From Anastatus disparis (lineage: Eukaryota; Arthropoda; Insecta; Hymenoptera; Eupelmidae), in the NCBI GenBank assembly GCA_017163975.1, contig JAFFSR010000362.1:2539501-2603500 (forward strand): a stretch of DNA of 64,000 nucleotides, in the 5' to 3' direction. The translations under genes and the position numbers were made by a program. The notes under the pieces are model-generated. The model was not told the origin of the DNA. It did not search any database and worked only from the letters and a program-made list of their open reading frames with translations. Of the stretch, positions 11,961 to 22,959 are shown piece after piece (the stretch's first letter is position 1; every line of letters begins with the position of its first letter).

Positions 11961-12742
11961 AGAGTACCCCCCGTTAAGATAGGTAAAATGCCCTCCCTCA
12001 TATATTTCAAAACTAATATTTTTTCTTGTTTTTATAGTAATTAAGATTAGGTTTTGTTATATTTATAGTTTCCTAACACATACGCTAACCTCAACATAAC
12101 CTAAAAATCACTTTTTTTATAAAATTTTTTTTTTATCTGGAAGGATAAATGATATTAATCCCGCGAAAATCATATGACTAGGACTTAGCACTCTCTTTCA
12201 CTGTGATTTTTCGCGAGTCCTAGAAAGCAGTTTTTCTAACCTAAAAATAACATTTAAATCATAAAATCTCCGTAACTTTGCTCAGGGAGGAGCTACAAGT
12301 AATTTTCTGGGCTTAAAATTTGTATTTTTAAAATAAAAATACAATTTATAATGACCAAAAATTCGATTCTGGCATGGCGCCATGGCGAAAAACTCGAAAA
12401 ACCATTTTTTCATAGGTTTTCTGTCGGTTATTGGTCTCTAGCAACTCACTAATCATTTTTAGAGAAAAAAACATAGCTTCATTGGATTCTACGTGAAAAA
12501 AAACATTGAAAATGTGTATGATTACTTTAGGAATACTTGGATGCTGTTACAAAACAATTAAAAAAATAAAATAATTCTGAAATTATTACATATCTACTTT
12601 GCATCGTTGCTGCATTTTATGTTTTTATGACTTTGGTCATCTCTTTAGAGTCTCAAAGCTACTATTCAATGTATTCATAGGCAAATGACGTCCACTGTAC
12701 GCGAAAAACAGAGACAAATACTAGACCGATAACTATAACTCC

Positions 12743-12790
<48 letters not shown>

Positions 12791-13472
12791 GAATAACTTG
12801 CTATCCCTCGTATATACATAAGGAATGGCGAGTTGTTCTTAGGGAACGCAAATTATTTTTCTTATACATAGATAAAAAACCAATGTTTATCTATTCCTGT
12901 AACTATTCTTTTTAGTGTTCTTTTTTAGCTTGTAAGAGACCTAACATGTTTTCTGTCCTCCATAAATCACAAACTCGATAGATTTGAACAATTAAATGAT
13001 TCCAATTAAGTTCCAAATTCAAAAATTAAAAGATCATTATCTCTTTAGAGTCATAAAGCTACTATTCGATGTATTTACAGCTAAATTACGCCTATTGCAC
13101 GCCAAAATAAGATTTTTAAACATAACTGAAGTAACGGTCGTATCTTCTGTCTTTTTGTATTACAGTAGACTCTGGATATAAGAGAATCAACGGGCCTTCA
13201 GGAGAAGAATTTTCTTGAAAATTCTCTCATACAAAGAGTCCCCAACACGCTCGAGTCAAAAGTGATACCCACACCTACTGTTTTGTTGTGTGAGTTGTAT
13301 TCAACATGCGTGTATATTCTGTCTCTCTCACTTTCATAGTGGTGGGATAACGCAAATACTTAGGCTCACGCCCATATTTAGGAGAAAGAGCTCGAAATCT
13401 CTTATATCGCAATCTCTTGTATCGAGAGATCACTGAATCATTAGAGAGACAAAGACGGAATAAGGTTTTAGT

Positions 13473-13526
<54 letters not shown>

Positions 13527-13571
13527 AGAATAGTGAGCTATTGCTAGGAACTCTAGGAGCTATTGCTTCTC

Positions 13572-13602
<31 letters not shown>

Positions 13603-14739
13603 CAAAGAATAATGAGCTGTTGCTAGAAACAACGCGCTTGATTCTCATATATGTAGAAGCAATGTATTTCTTATATCGGTTGCTACTCTATTTTTTGCGT
13701 ATAATGGCCTGAAGACAAATCATAATTGTGGCAGTTCTAACAAAGAATATAAATGCTTACATAGAAGTGTACTTTCAGGCTCGAATTTATAGACCCAACA
13801 CGATTGTTACTAAAACCTTATTCCGTCTTTGTCTCTCTAATGATTCAGTGATCTCTCGATACAAGAGATTGCGATATAAGAGATTTCGAGCTCTTTCTTC
13901 TAAATATGGGCGTGAGCCTAAGTATTTGCTTTATCCCACCACTATGAAAGTGAGAGAGACAGAATATACACGCATGTTGGATACAACTCACACAACAAAA
14001 CAGTAGGTGTGGGTATCACTATTGACTCAAGCGTGTTGGGGACTTTTTGTATGGAAGAATTTTCAAGAAAATTCCTCTTCTGAAGGCCCGTTGATTCTCT
14101 TGTATCCAGAGTCTACTGTAATCTTCGAGCATATACTACTGGAGGAAGCCTCCCAGCTATTAACTGCGTTACAAGGCGAAGAGAGAGAAAGCCTCTATTT
14201 TGGTACGTGCTATCTCTCTCTCACTTTCTTAGTGGGGAACAGCAGCAGCCAATCAAATCAGGCTAGAGAGAGACAGCACGTACCAAAATACAGGCTTTCT
14301 CTCTCTTCGCCTTGTAACGCTTGCTGCCATTCGGAGGCTTCCTCCAGTAGTATATGCTCGAAGACTGTAATACAAAAAGACAGATGATACGACCGTTACT
14401 TCAGTTATGTTTAAAAATCTTATTTTAGCGTGCAATAGGCGTAATTTGGCTGTAAATACATCGAATAGTAGCTTTATGACTCTAAAGAGATGATGATCTT
14501 TTAATTTTTAAATTTGGAACCTAATTAGAATCATTTAATTGTTCAAATCTACCGAGTTCGTGATTTATGGAGGACAGAAAACATGTTAGGTCTCTTATAA
14601 GCTAAAAAAGAACACTAAAAAGAATAGTTACAGGAATAGATGAACATTGGTTTATTATCTATGTATAAGAAAAATAATTTGCGTTTCCTAAGAACAACTC
14701 ACTATTCCTTATGTATATACGAGGGATAGCAAGTTATTC

Positions 14740-14797
<58 letters not shown>

Positions 14798-15582
14798 TAT
14801 AGGAGTTAACGTTATCTGTCTAGTATTTGTCTCTGTTTTTCGGGTGTAGTGGACATAATTTGCCTATGGATACATTGAATAGTAGCTTTGAGACTCTAAA
14901 GAGATGACCAAAGTCATAAAAACATAAAATGCAGCAACGACGCAAAGTAGCTATGTAATAATTTTAGAATTATTTTATCTTTTTAATTATTTTGTAACAG
15001 CATCCAAGTATTCCTAAAGTTATTATGCATATTTTCAATGTATTTTTTCACGTAGAATCTAATGGAGCTATTTTTTTTTCTTTAAAAATGATTTGTGAGT
15101 TGCTAGAGACCAATAACGGACAGAAAACCTATGAAAAAATGGTTTTTCGAGTTTTTCGCCATGGCGCCATGCCAGAATCGAATTTTTGGTCATTATAAAC
15201 TTTATTTGTTTTTTAAAAATACAAATTTCAAGCCCAGAAAATTACTTGTAGCCCCTCCCAGAGCAAAGTTACGGAGATTTTATGATTTAAATGTTATTTT
15301 TAGGTTAGAAAAACTGCTTTCTAGGACTCGCAAAAAATCACAGTTGAAGAGAGTGCTAAGACCTAGTCATATGTTTTTCGCGGGATTAATATCATTCATC
15401 CTTCCAGATAAAAAAAAATTTTATAAAAAAAGTGATTTTTAGGTTATGTTGAGGTTAGGGTATGTGTTAGGAAACTATAAATATAACAAAACCTAATCTT
15501 AATTACTATAAAAACAAGAAAAAATATTAGTTTTAAAATATATGAGGAAGGGCATTTTACCTATCTTAACGGGGGGTACTCT
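11961..15582. mobile_element. P2 palindromic element, copy 1
   Basis: A 3.6-kb inverted repeat with ends AGAGTACCCCCCGTTAAG and the reverse complement. The arms extend over about 1.7 kb each to a short centre near 13550-13780 and are interrupted by several (AT)n runs of unequal length. It is inserted in E copy 1: the E unit reads continuously from '...TTTGCTTCAAA' to 'TTGCATGGAATT' across it. No clear target-site duplication. The mirrored frames (for example 92 codons at 13728-14006 and 103 codons at 15131-15442) have no recognisable domain. A second copy lies at 36825-40253. Confidence 0.9.
14123..14363. mobile_element. hAT-like MITE inside P2 copy 1
   Basis: A 241-bp palindromic element with inverted ends CTTCGAGCATATACTACT, flanked by the 8-bp direct repeat ACTGTAAT (14115-14122 and 14364-14371). 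P2 copy 2 has a single uninterrupted ACTGTAAT at the matching place (about 39017), which is a true empty site. An 8-bp duplication fits hAT or P superfamilies; hAT is the usual source of short MITEs. No coding capacity. Confidence 0.93.
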
Positions 15583-15649
15583 TTGCATGGAATTTATTTG
15601 TGATTGCTCGGATGAAATAAATTTTTAAAAACTGATTTTCTCAGCTTAG

Positions 15650-17100
15650 TTTTAATTTAAGAGCATTTTGAAATTAAAAAAAAAATGTTTCTATTCATTA
15701 AGCCAATAAAATCTTAAAAACTACTTGATGGATTTACTTCAAATTTTCCATACAATTCAATTTTTTGATGAACTGGTGCGGAAGCTATTAAGAATTGGTT
15801 TTCTTAGCGTAGTTTTTTTTTAGAATCATTCTAAGAATTTTAAAAAAATTTCGATTTTTCATTTTTTTTTTGTATTTTACGTAAACTACTCGAAGAATTT
15901 GTTCGAAAATTTGTATGGAACTTAATTTCGACTGCCAAAAGTATAAAAAATTTTGTAAACTAATTTTCTTAGTGCACTTTTAATTTTAGAACATTTAAAA
16001 AATTTTTTTTAAAATTTTTATTTTTAATTTTTTTCTATTTTACAAAAACCATTTGATAGATTTGCTCTAAAATTTGTATGCAATTAATTCGCTACTGTCT
16101 GAAGAAAACGAAAACAAGAAAGAAAATTTTTATTTTTAATTTTTTTCTATTTTACGAAAACCATTTGATAGATTTGCTCTAAAATTTGTATCCAATTGAT
16201 TCGCTACTGTCTGAAGAAAACAAGCTTTGGAAAACTAATTTTCTCAGTGCAGTTTTAATTTTAGAGCACTGAAAATTTTCAAAAAAATTTTATTTTTTAT
16301 TTATTTTCTTTTTTGCGTTAACCATACTATAAATTTTCTCCAAAATTTTTATACAATTAATTCGCTATTGTCTGAAAAAAATAAGCTCTTGAAAACTAAT
16401 TTTCTTAGCGTGGTTACAATTTTAAAGAATTTTAAAGATTTTAAAAAAAATTTCGATATTTCTTTTCTTACTTTTTTTTATTCTACGTAAAGTACTCGAT
16501 AGATTTGTTCTGAAAATTGCAGGGAAATTATTTGCGACTGCCAAAAGAAGGGAAATTTTCAAAAATTGATTTTCATAGTGTAGTTTTAATTTTAGAGCAT
16601 TTTTAAAATTTTGAAAAAGAAATTTTGAAAAGAAAATGTTATTTATATAACCAGTTAGATCTCGAAAATTATTCGATGGATTTGCTTCAAATTTTGTATA
16701 CCATCTATGTTTTTGTATAACTAAGCGGGAAGCTATTGAAAATTTGTATTCATAGCGCATTTTTTTTATAGAGCCATTTTAAGAATTTGAAAAAATTTTC
16801 GATTTTTAATTTTTTTTTTGTATTTCACGTAAGTTAATTGATGAATTTGCTTTGAGATTTCCATGGGCATAATTTGCATCTGCCAAAAGAAAGATAACTT
16901 TTATAAACCGATCTTTTTAGCGTAGTTTTCATTTTAGAAAATTTTAAAAATTTTCTTAAAAAATTTTCATATTTCAGTTTTTTTTCCATTTTACGTAAAG
17001 TACTCGATAGAATTGCTCTAAAATTGGTATACAAGTTATTTGCTACTGTCTTTATAAACCAAGTTTAAAAAAAATAATTTTATTAGCGTAGCTTTTTGAT
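15650..17100. repeat. Degenerate internal tandem units of E copy 1
   Basis: A block of about 120-200 bp recurs: 'AACTACTCGATGGATTTG', then TTCAAAATTTGTATGCAAT, 'GAAAACTAATTTTCTTAGCG' and TTTTAATTTTAGAGCATTTT. At least seven diverged copies can be followed. Short lysine/phenylalanine-rich ORFs here are artefacts of composition. Confidence 0.8.
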
Positions 17101-17336
17101 CACTTTTTTTGATTTCTGAGTTACTCTTGAAAATTTATAATAGTACTACTGATTTAGATGTTGACTTGTATTATTACATTTAATAAAGTATTTAAATATA
17201 ATCATTATTAAATATTATAAATTAAATTGTTTTTTAATAAATGGAAAAAATATTTGAAGAAGAAGAAGAAAAAATTACAGATATTAATAAGTACGAAGTT
17301 GAACAAGTAAAAAAACGCTCACTCAAATATATCTAT

Positions 17337-17485
17337 AATACATTTCTCTCTCTCGCGATTAACGTAATAATAAATCTATCAGTTTATTTTAATTATCATC
17401 TTGTTAATTTAATTACCGTCACTAAATTGAAAACTTGGATTTACTAAGCTCAGTCGTGATAAAAAGATATCCACCGTGAAAACGT
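17337..17485. repeat. About 150-bp segment shared with 29845-30012
   Basis: CATTTCTCTCTCTCGCGA, AACGTAATAATAAATC and CAGTCGTGATAAAAAGATA/TTAGTCGTGATAAAAAGATA occur in the same order at both places. It could be a solo terminus of an LTR or other element; I do not recognise it. Confidence 0.7.
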
Positions 17486-17716
17486 AACTATATATTAAAA
17501 AATGAATTTTTTAAATATATTTTAATAAGTTAGAAAAGGTTTTGTAACATTTATAGGATATATTGTTATCGATGATAATACTTGTATTTCATTGGATAAA
17601 ATGTAGTGGTTAACATTCAAATTAACCTTATTGAATTATAATTTTAGTGATACAGAAAGAGTACCAGCATCATGCCAATATGCTGATTTATTGGCATTTA
17701 CCTATTTAAAATTTAG

Positions 17717-18190
17717 TTTTTTTTTTTTTTTTTTTTCTAGTTCGCCCTATTGGCCCGGTGCAGCCTCTTGGCCAAGCTACCGACATCCTTGACCACCTCT
17801 GTGTCAGGATGTTTTGCCTACCTTTTTTCCCTTACCTATATTTCCTGTACCTATATTTTTCCTACCTATTTTCTTTACCTATTTAAATCTACCCATACCC
17901 GAGAAATCACAGACTGCCGCGTTCCTAGAACAGTCGGTAAGTAGATTTCTACGGTAGATTCCTGCATTTGCCCAGGCCTAAGCCTGTGATGTAGGGAAAA
18001 CTCCCCCAGGAAAAAACCTACGCCAGGAATATTTACCCATCGCGCTCAGGAGTTCTTTTTCCGATGAAAAACGTCTGAAAAAAATTTCAGGTGTTTTCAC
18101 CGGGAATCGAACCTCCGACCACTCGAAGCGAATGTGTAGAGACCGTACAAGGTGGATGCCTTAGCCGGTTACGCCACAGACGCTCTTTTA
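17717..18190 (-). mobile_element. tRNA-derived SINE
   Basis: A 474-bp insertion flanked by 14-bp direct repeats TATTTAAAATTTAG (17703-17716 and 18191-18204). On the minus strand it begins with a tRNA-like head: an A box around 18176-18163 (TGGCGTAACCGGCTAAGGC) and a B box GGTTCGATTCCCG at 18113-18101, spaced as in an internal RNA polymerase III promoter. It ends in a 20-base poly(A), seen as poly-T at 17717-17736. The duplicated copy at about 18716-18729 is the empty site. The head is too diverged for a functional tRNA fold and has no intact anticodon stem that I can draw. Confidence 0.9.
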
Positions 18191-19459
18191 TATTTAAAAT
18201 TTAGTTAAAAAATCTCTTTCAATGTTGAAAGCAATTTGTTGTAAAGTTGCTATAAACATAAACTCTAAGTTTGAAGAATTACCTTGATAAAATAATAATT
18301 CATAGTGATAGTATTGAAGAAGAAAAAATTACAGATATTAATAACTACGTAGTTGAATAAGTGAAGAAAAAGCTCATTCAAATGTGCAAATCTAATAGAA
18401 GAAGTGAAAAAGGTTGATATCTTTTGGAAAATAAACGAATGAAGTTGAATTATTAATAATTTTTTTTAGTCATAAAATTAAATTGATTAATTATTAGCTA
18501 TTAGTAGGCTAATATTAGAAAGAAAAGAGAAGAAGAAGAAAATTAGAAGAAGAAGAAGAAGAAGAAATAGGATATAATGTTATCGATGATAATACTTGTA
18601 TTTCATTGGATAAAATGTAGTGGTTAACATTCGAATTAACCTTATTGAATTATAATTTTAGTGATACAGAAAGAGTACCAGCATCATGCCAATATGCTCA
18701 TTTATTGATATTTACCTATTTAAAATTTAGTTAAAAAATCTCTTTCAATGTTGAAAGCAATTTGTTGTAAAGTTGCTATAAACATGAACTCTAAGTTTGA
18801 AGAATCACCTTGATAAAATAATAATTCATAGTGATAGTGCTGAAGAAGAAAAAATTACAGATATAAAAAACTACGAAGTTGAACAAGTGAAAATAACGCT
18901 CATCCAAAAATTGATTTTCATAGGGTAGTTTTAGTTTTAGAGGATTTTTAATATTTTGAAAAAGAAATTTTGAAAAGAAAATGTTATTTATTCAGCCAAT
19001 TAGATCTCGAAAATTACTCGATGGATTTGCTTCAAATTTCGCATACTATCTACGTTTTTGTATAAGTAGACGGGAAGCTATTGAAAATTGGTATTCATAG
19101 AGTAGTTTTTTTTATAGAGCCATAAACATGAACTGTATTTATATATAAATATGATTGCATTTTATAAAGATTAGAAATTTTGCTGTCATCATTCTTTTTA
19201 TTACTACATTATATCATTTTTTCAATAGAACAAGTTTTTTTGTATTACTTGATGATTTAAAATAAATCATAAATGTTGAAAAAGCAAATAGCTAGCATAT
19301 ATGTTCGAAATTTATAAAGTACAATATGAGTAAATATTAATGTTAGACAATTTTTTAATATTAAAATCATATTTAAACAAATATAAAAAAATTAATGAAA
19401 CTCAAAGAGCTCTATGAGAAAGCATTCCGCCAAAGCACTTGGCAGCGTTTTTAAATGTT

Positions 19460-20740
19460 TTTTCATGAGATTCATTTAAACGTTTCAATATTTTTTGTGT
19501 GTTTGTCAAATAATATTGTTTTCTATTTTCCAAAACTTTATCTTTATTATATGTATAATATGATTTGTCATGAATGTGTCTATCATAGTTGTGATTTTGT
19601 TGATATGTTAAATTTTAATTTTTGTTTGAGGATTCTTGATTGTTTTTTTTTTAATTCATTCTGGTTAGAAATTCGACTTTTTTGTTGCAATACGTTAATA
19701 ATTTTTTATTTTATGATTGCAACTTATTTAATTTTTTTTAAATTTCATATCTCTCTTTAAATTATATTCATGTTTCGAAATTACATTAATGTTTTGAGAA
19801 TTAATTTGATTTTTATGTTGCCTTATTGTTACATCCGCATAATCACGGATGTACGAAAAATCATTTTTCATTTTAATTTTTTTTTAACCTTTTGTTATAC
19901 ATATAAATGTGCGTACGTATATATAATTATATATAGGCATATACATTATGCATGCATATAAAAATGCAATATTTGCAGTTCATTCTCCCGATAACATATA
20001 TTTTTTTAAACATGTATTAATAAAAATAAAATAAAATGAATTTTATATTGGATAGTTAGTATTAAGGAATAATTTTAAGTCTCTTTATATTCGAAAAACC
20101 AAGTCAATTAGCGAGGCGCAAATGCTATTCAGCATTTTTAGGCGCGATAAGAAGATATCCTCTGTCAAAAAATCTGAGACTTTGGAGAGCTTCTCACGAC
20201 TGAATTGGCCAATGGGACTCTTTTAAAGTTTTAGCAAGTTATATTTTTTGTCTCTTTTCTTCTTCAAAATTCGCATCTACCTTGCAACAAAAAAGATTTA
20301 TTGTCAGTTAGTCCGTAGTTAGACCTCGCAAGGGTAACACCTTTTTCGACTTGCACATAAATCACGTGTAAAATCGTAACAATAAAAACTTGTAACTCGC
20401 GCTTTATTTCCTTCTTAAATTTAATTACAAGCGAAATAACTTAATTTAGTCGCGCGCTTATTTTAACGAGTCAGTCCAATAAAAACGCGATTTTTATACA
20501 GCTTACTGCTAGGGGAAAAGTATATTTATATTATTTTTACAAATTTTATTATTATTTATTTATCATACAACAATTCATTCATAGCATTTTTCATAATTTC
20601 TTCTATTTTTCAACTTTTAAAGTAAAAAGGCAGTAAATTAAATTAGTTAATATAAAAGCAATTCTTTTGTGAATATCTTTGTAAAAAGTTCATTAAAAAT
20701 GAATTAAAATTCTTAAAAGAATTTTAATTTTCAATAATGG
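19460..20740. other. AT-rich sequence, nothing recognised
   Basis: Only T-rich low-complexity ORFs (for example 101 codons at 19455-19760). A more GC-balanced stretch at 20090-20520 has no coding signal and may be the edge of another repeat. Confidence 0.5.
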
Positions 20741-21255
20741 TTTTGACTGAGGAAGATAAATTGATTGTTAAAGGACAGGGATTGCATAGTGGAATTGCTT
20801 TCATGTTAACTGATATTCATATATTAGAATTTAATAATATTTCAAATCGGTACACCTCATTCAACATGCAATTAACTTGACTAATTCAAAGACCACAATA
20901 TATTAAATCAGTACCGATTAATGGAGAATTTATACAGCTATTATTTTCCGTGAATTTAGAAAAGGTTTACTGGATTTGTGTGTATTATAATAATAAGGTA
21001 ATTCATATGTATGACAGTTTAAATCTTGAATATCTACAAGATGAGCATAAGATTTATATAAACAGATTATTTCCAAACGAATCAGAATTGAGCATAGTAT
21101 TCGAAACAGTACAATCACAAACAGATAATTATGATTATGGCATTTTTGCAATTGTTTTTGCTATTGCAATATTTTATGATTGAGGTCCATGTTGTTTAAG
21201 ATATGATGTTTCTCAAATGCGATACGTTCATCAAGAATTTTTAAAACGCAACAAA
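20740..21255 (+). pseudogene. Ulp1-like cysteine protease fragment, inactive
   Basis: The plus-strand translation has the order GEFIQLLFSVN, 'VYWICVYYNNKVIHMYDSLN', then 'QSQTDNYDYGIFAIVFAIA' and a terminal RYDVSQMRYVHQEFLKRN. This matches Ulp1/C48-type peptidases carried by many animal mobile elements, whose active site uses His in HW(I/V), Asp in the YDS segment, Gln, and Cys in DCG. Here His is Tyr (YWI) and Cys is Tyr (DYG), and two in-frame stops occur. Catalysis is not possible. It sits upstream of the Helitron B leader; whether it belonged to that element is unknown. Confidence 0.7.
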
Positions 21256-21259
21256 TAAA

Positions 21260-22100
21260 AATGTTTCCAGTTTTATAAAATTATAATAATGCAAATATTA
21301 ATTACGATAATCCACCGGACATGATAAGGAGGAGTTTTTGTCATGAGCAACGTCTAAATCAAATACCATTAAATTTAGATTTCGCCGAGCTTGAACTATT
21401 AGAAAAAAACTCACAAATGTATTTATTGTCAGAACAAAAAAAGATCATGGAAATGTATCGTAAACAAAAGAATTCAAATCATGAAATAATTTTGATGATA
21501 ATTGACAATGACATTTAAGATAAAAATTTTTAAAAATCAGATAATGATATAATGGGAATCGATGATATCCACTTAAATTATAACGATAATTAAATTAGCA
21601 CAGTTGAGATTAAATTGAATAGAAAAAAAAAGAATTAAAAGAAGTAAATGAAACAGAAGCTTTATTTGTAACAGGACTTAAGAGCATGACGAAGCTGCCC
21701 GCCTTCTAATAATATTCCCAATCCTAACTTATGAATAAACGATGCGTTCAATCCAGTTTTTTTGCTACAAAGTAAAAATTTGTAAGATTAAACTCTAGTG
21801 CGGACAACTCAAGAAATCCACCAAAATATTATACATATAAAGTTATAATAAAAAATTTCATTGTATCGTATTTTAAGGTTAGGTTTATCGAGTTTAATAT
21901 CTAATTTCCAATCCAAGCTCATAAAAAAATAACAAGTCCAAATGATTTTTTATTTTAACAAAAATGATTGTATTAATATAGCTTTTGTGCGGACAAGTCA
22001 TTATATTTGTTTAATTTATGAATTTAAAAAGATATTGATAAAATAAAAAAAGCAAAACTCAATGGCCGTAGCTCCGACATCCCGTTAATAGGACAATGGT
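21260..22100. other. Diverged repeat remnants
   Basis: 21321-21518 holds a 65-codon frame (charged, with no domain recognised) that may continue the Ulp1-containing element. From 21670 to 22090 the motif TGCGGACAA occurs at about 21799 and 21990 among AT-rich sequence. No gene supported. Confidence 0.4.
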
Positions 22101-22640
22101 AACAGAACAATCACATAAATAGAAAAAAATTTCAGAAAAAGACATTATTATGAAAATGCAAGAAAAAAAAGTAATGATAGATTAGAACTAAGACGTGTTC
22201 AAGAAGCTTTACGTAAGAAAAAAGCGTACATAAAAATGAAAGAAGAACAACCAAATCAATATAAAAAAAATTGAAAATATTAAGATATAAAAAATAAAAT
22301 TTGTTGAAAATAGAGATACTGATAAATTGAAAAAATTGCATGAAAAAGAAAAATTACGCAAAAAGAGACTTATAGAAAAGTTATTAGTGAACAATATAAT
22401 GAATATGAGAAAATGGTACAAATTAAAAATCAAAAATTGGTAAATGCCGATATTATTAAGAAAAAACAAGTGAAAAATGATTGTTACCAATTAAAAAAAT
22501 CACGCACAAGGTGTAAACAAATAGAAATTAATGACAATAAACAGGTTAATAATGATACTACAATAAATAAACCAATAGATGAAAAAAAGCGAAAACATAA
22601 TGTTACGGGTGGAATATTCTAGAAAATAATAAAACGTAGA
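22100..22640 (+). pseudogene. Lys/Arg-rich leader remnant
   Basis: Frames here translate to basic, coiled-coil-like sequence (RRVQEALRKKKAYIKMKEEQ; then LKKLHEKEKLRKKRLIEKLL) broken by stops, plus a 69-codon frame at 22413-22622. Basic leaders of this kind precede the Rep domain in many Helitron proteins, but low complexity makes the match weak. Confidence 0.4.
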
Positions 22641-22649
22641 AGTATAAGA

Positions 22650-22938
22650 AATATAATAAACTAAATGAATAAGCCAGTAAGAAAGCGCTGACTAAACGTC
22701 TGAAACCAGCTAGCAACAACTCGTGATCGAAAGAAATGATGACGAACCAGCTGACAAGTTAAGACCTGTAGAGAAAGAACAAAGTGAAGCATGGAAAAAC
22801 AGAAGCCACGAGGTAGAAACTTCTAGAAGAATAGAGAAGTGGGAAACAACAAACCCAGCAAGTATAAATACGACCGGGCGAACCACGCCGTGGCCCATTA
22901 GGCTACGAGGCACTAAAGCACCAAGAAAGATGTAGACT
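22650..22938. other. GC-richer flank of the satellite element
   Basis: About 290 bp of less AT-rich sequence, with frames on both strands (70 and 88 codons) that show no domain. With 29744-29850, which has similar composition, it brackets the satellite element and may be the site into which that element inserted. Confidence 0.4.
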
Positions 22939-22959
22939 CCCACATAGCATGAAAGATTG

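Larger units (their letters stand above)
17263..18905. repeat. Roughly 0.5-kb tandem segmental duplication
   Basis: Three starts of the same segment, GAAGAAAAAATTACAGATAT followed by a diverged lysine-rich stretch, occur at about 17265, 18318 and 18843. The 3' part (ATAAAATGTAGTGGTTAACA through CTATTTAAAATTTAG and on to TTGATAAAATAATAATTCAT) occurs twice nearly unchanged, at about 17597 and 18608. Copy 1 contains a SINE and the 17337-17480 segment that copy 2 lacks. Confidence 0.85.
11565..19455 (+). mobile_element. Hairpin-ended 'E' repeat, copy 1 (with insertions)
   Basis: One end carries the hairpin GCTTTCTCATAGAGAAAGC (11580-11598), followed within about 110 bp by a GT microsatellite (about 11697-11750). 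The other end (about 19400-19455) reads TATGAGAAAGCATTCCGCC, then CAAAGCACTTGGCAGCG. The body consists of degenerate units containing 'ACTCGATGGATTTGCTTC' (15600-17100 and 18905-19130). The same ends, microsatellite position and body units recur inverted at 54720-56573. P2 copy 1 is inserted at 11961-15582. Hairpin, microsatellite and internal tandem units resemble Helentron/HINE elements, but that class is inferred. Confidence 0.6.

Noticed and set aside
13728..14006. 92-codon ORF conserved in both P2 copies (also 38632-38907)
   Set aside because: The DNA of the two copies is near-identical everywhere, so conservation carries no coding signal; no domain, and the mirrored arm reads similarly.
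18090..18190. Stand-alone tRNA gene
   Set aside because: A and B boxes are present but they form the head of a poly(A)-tailed element with target duplications, and a full cloverleaf is not apparent.
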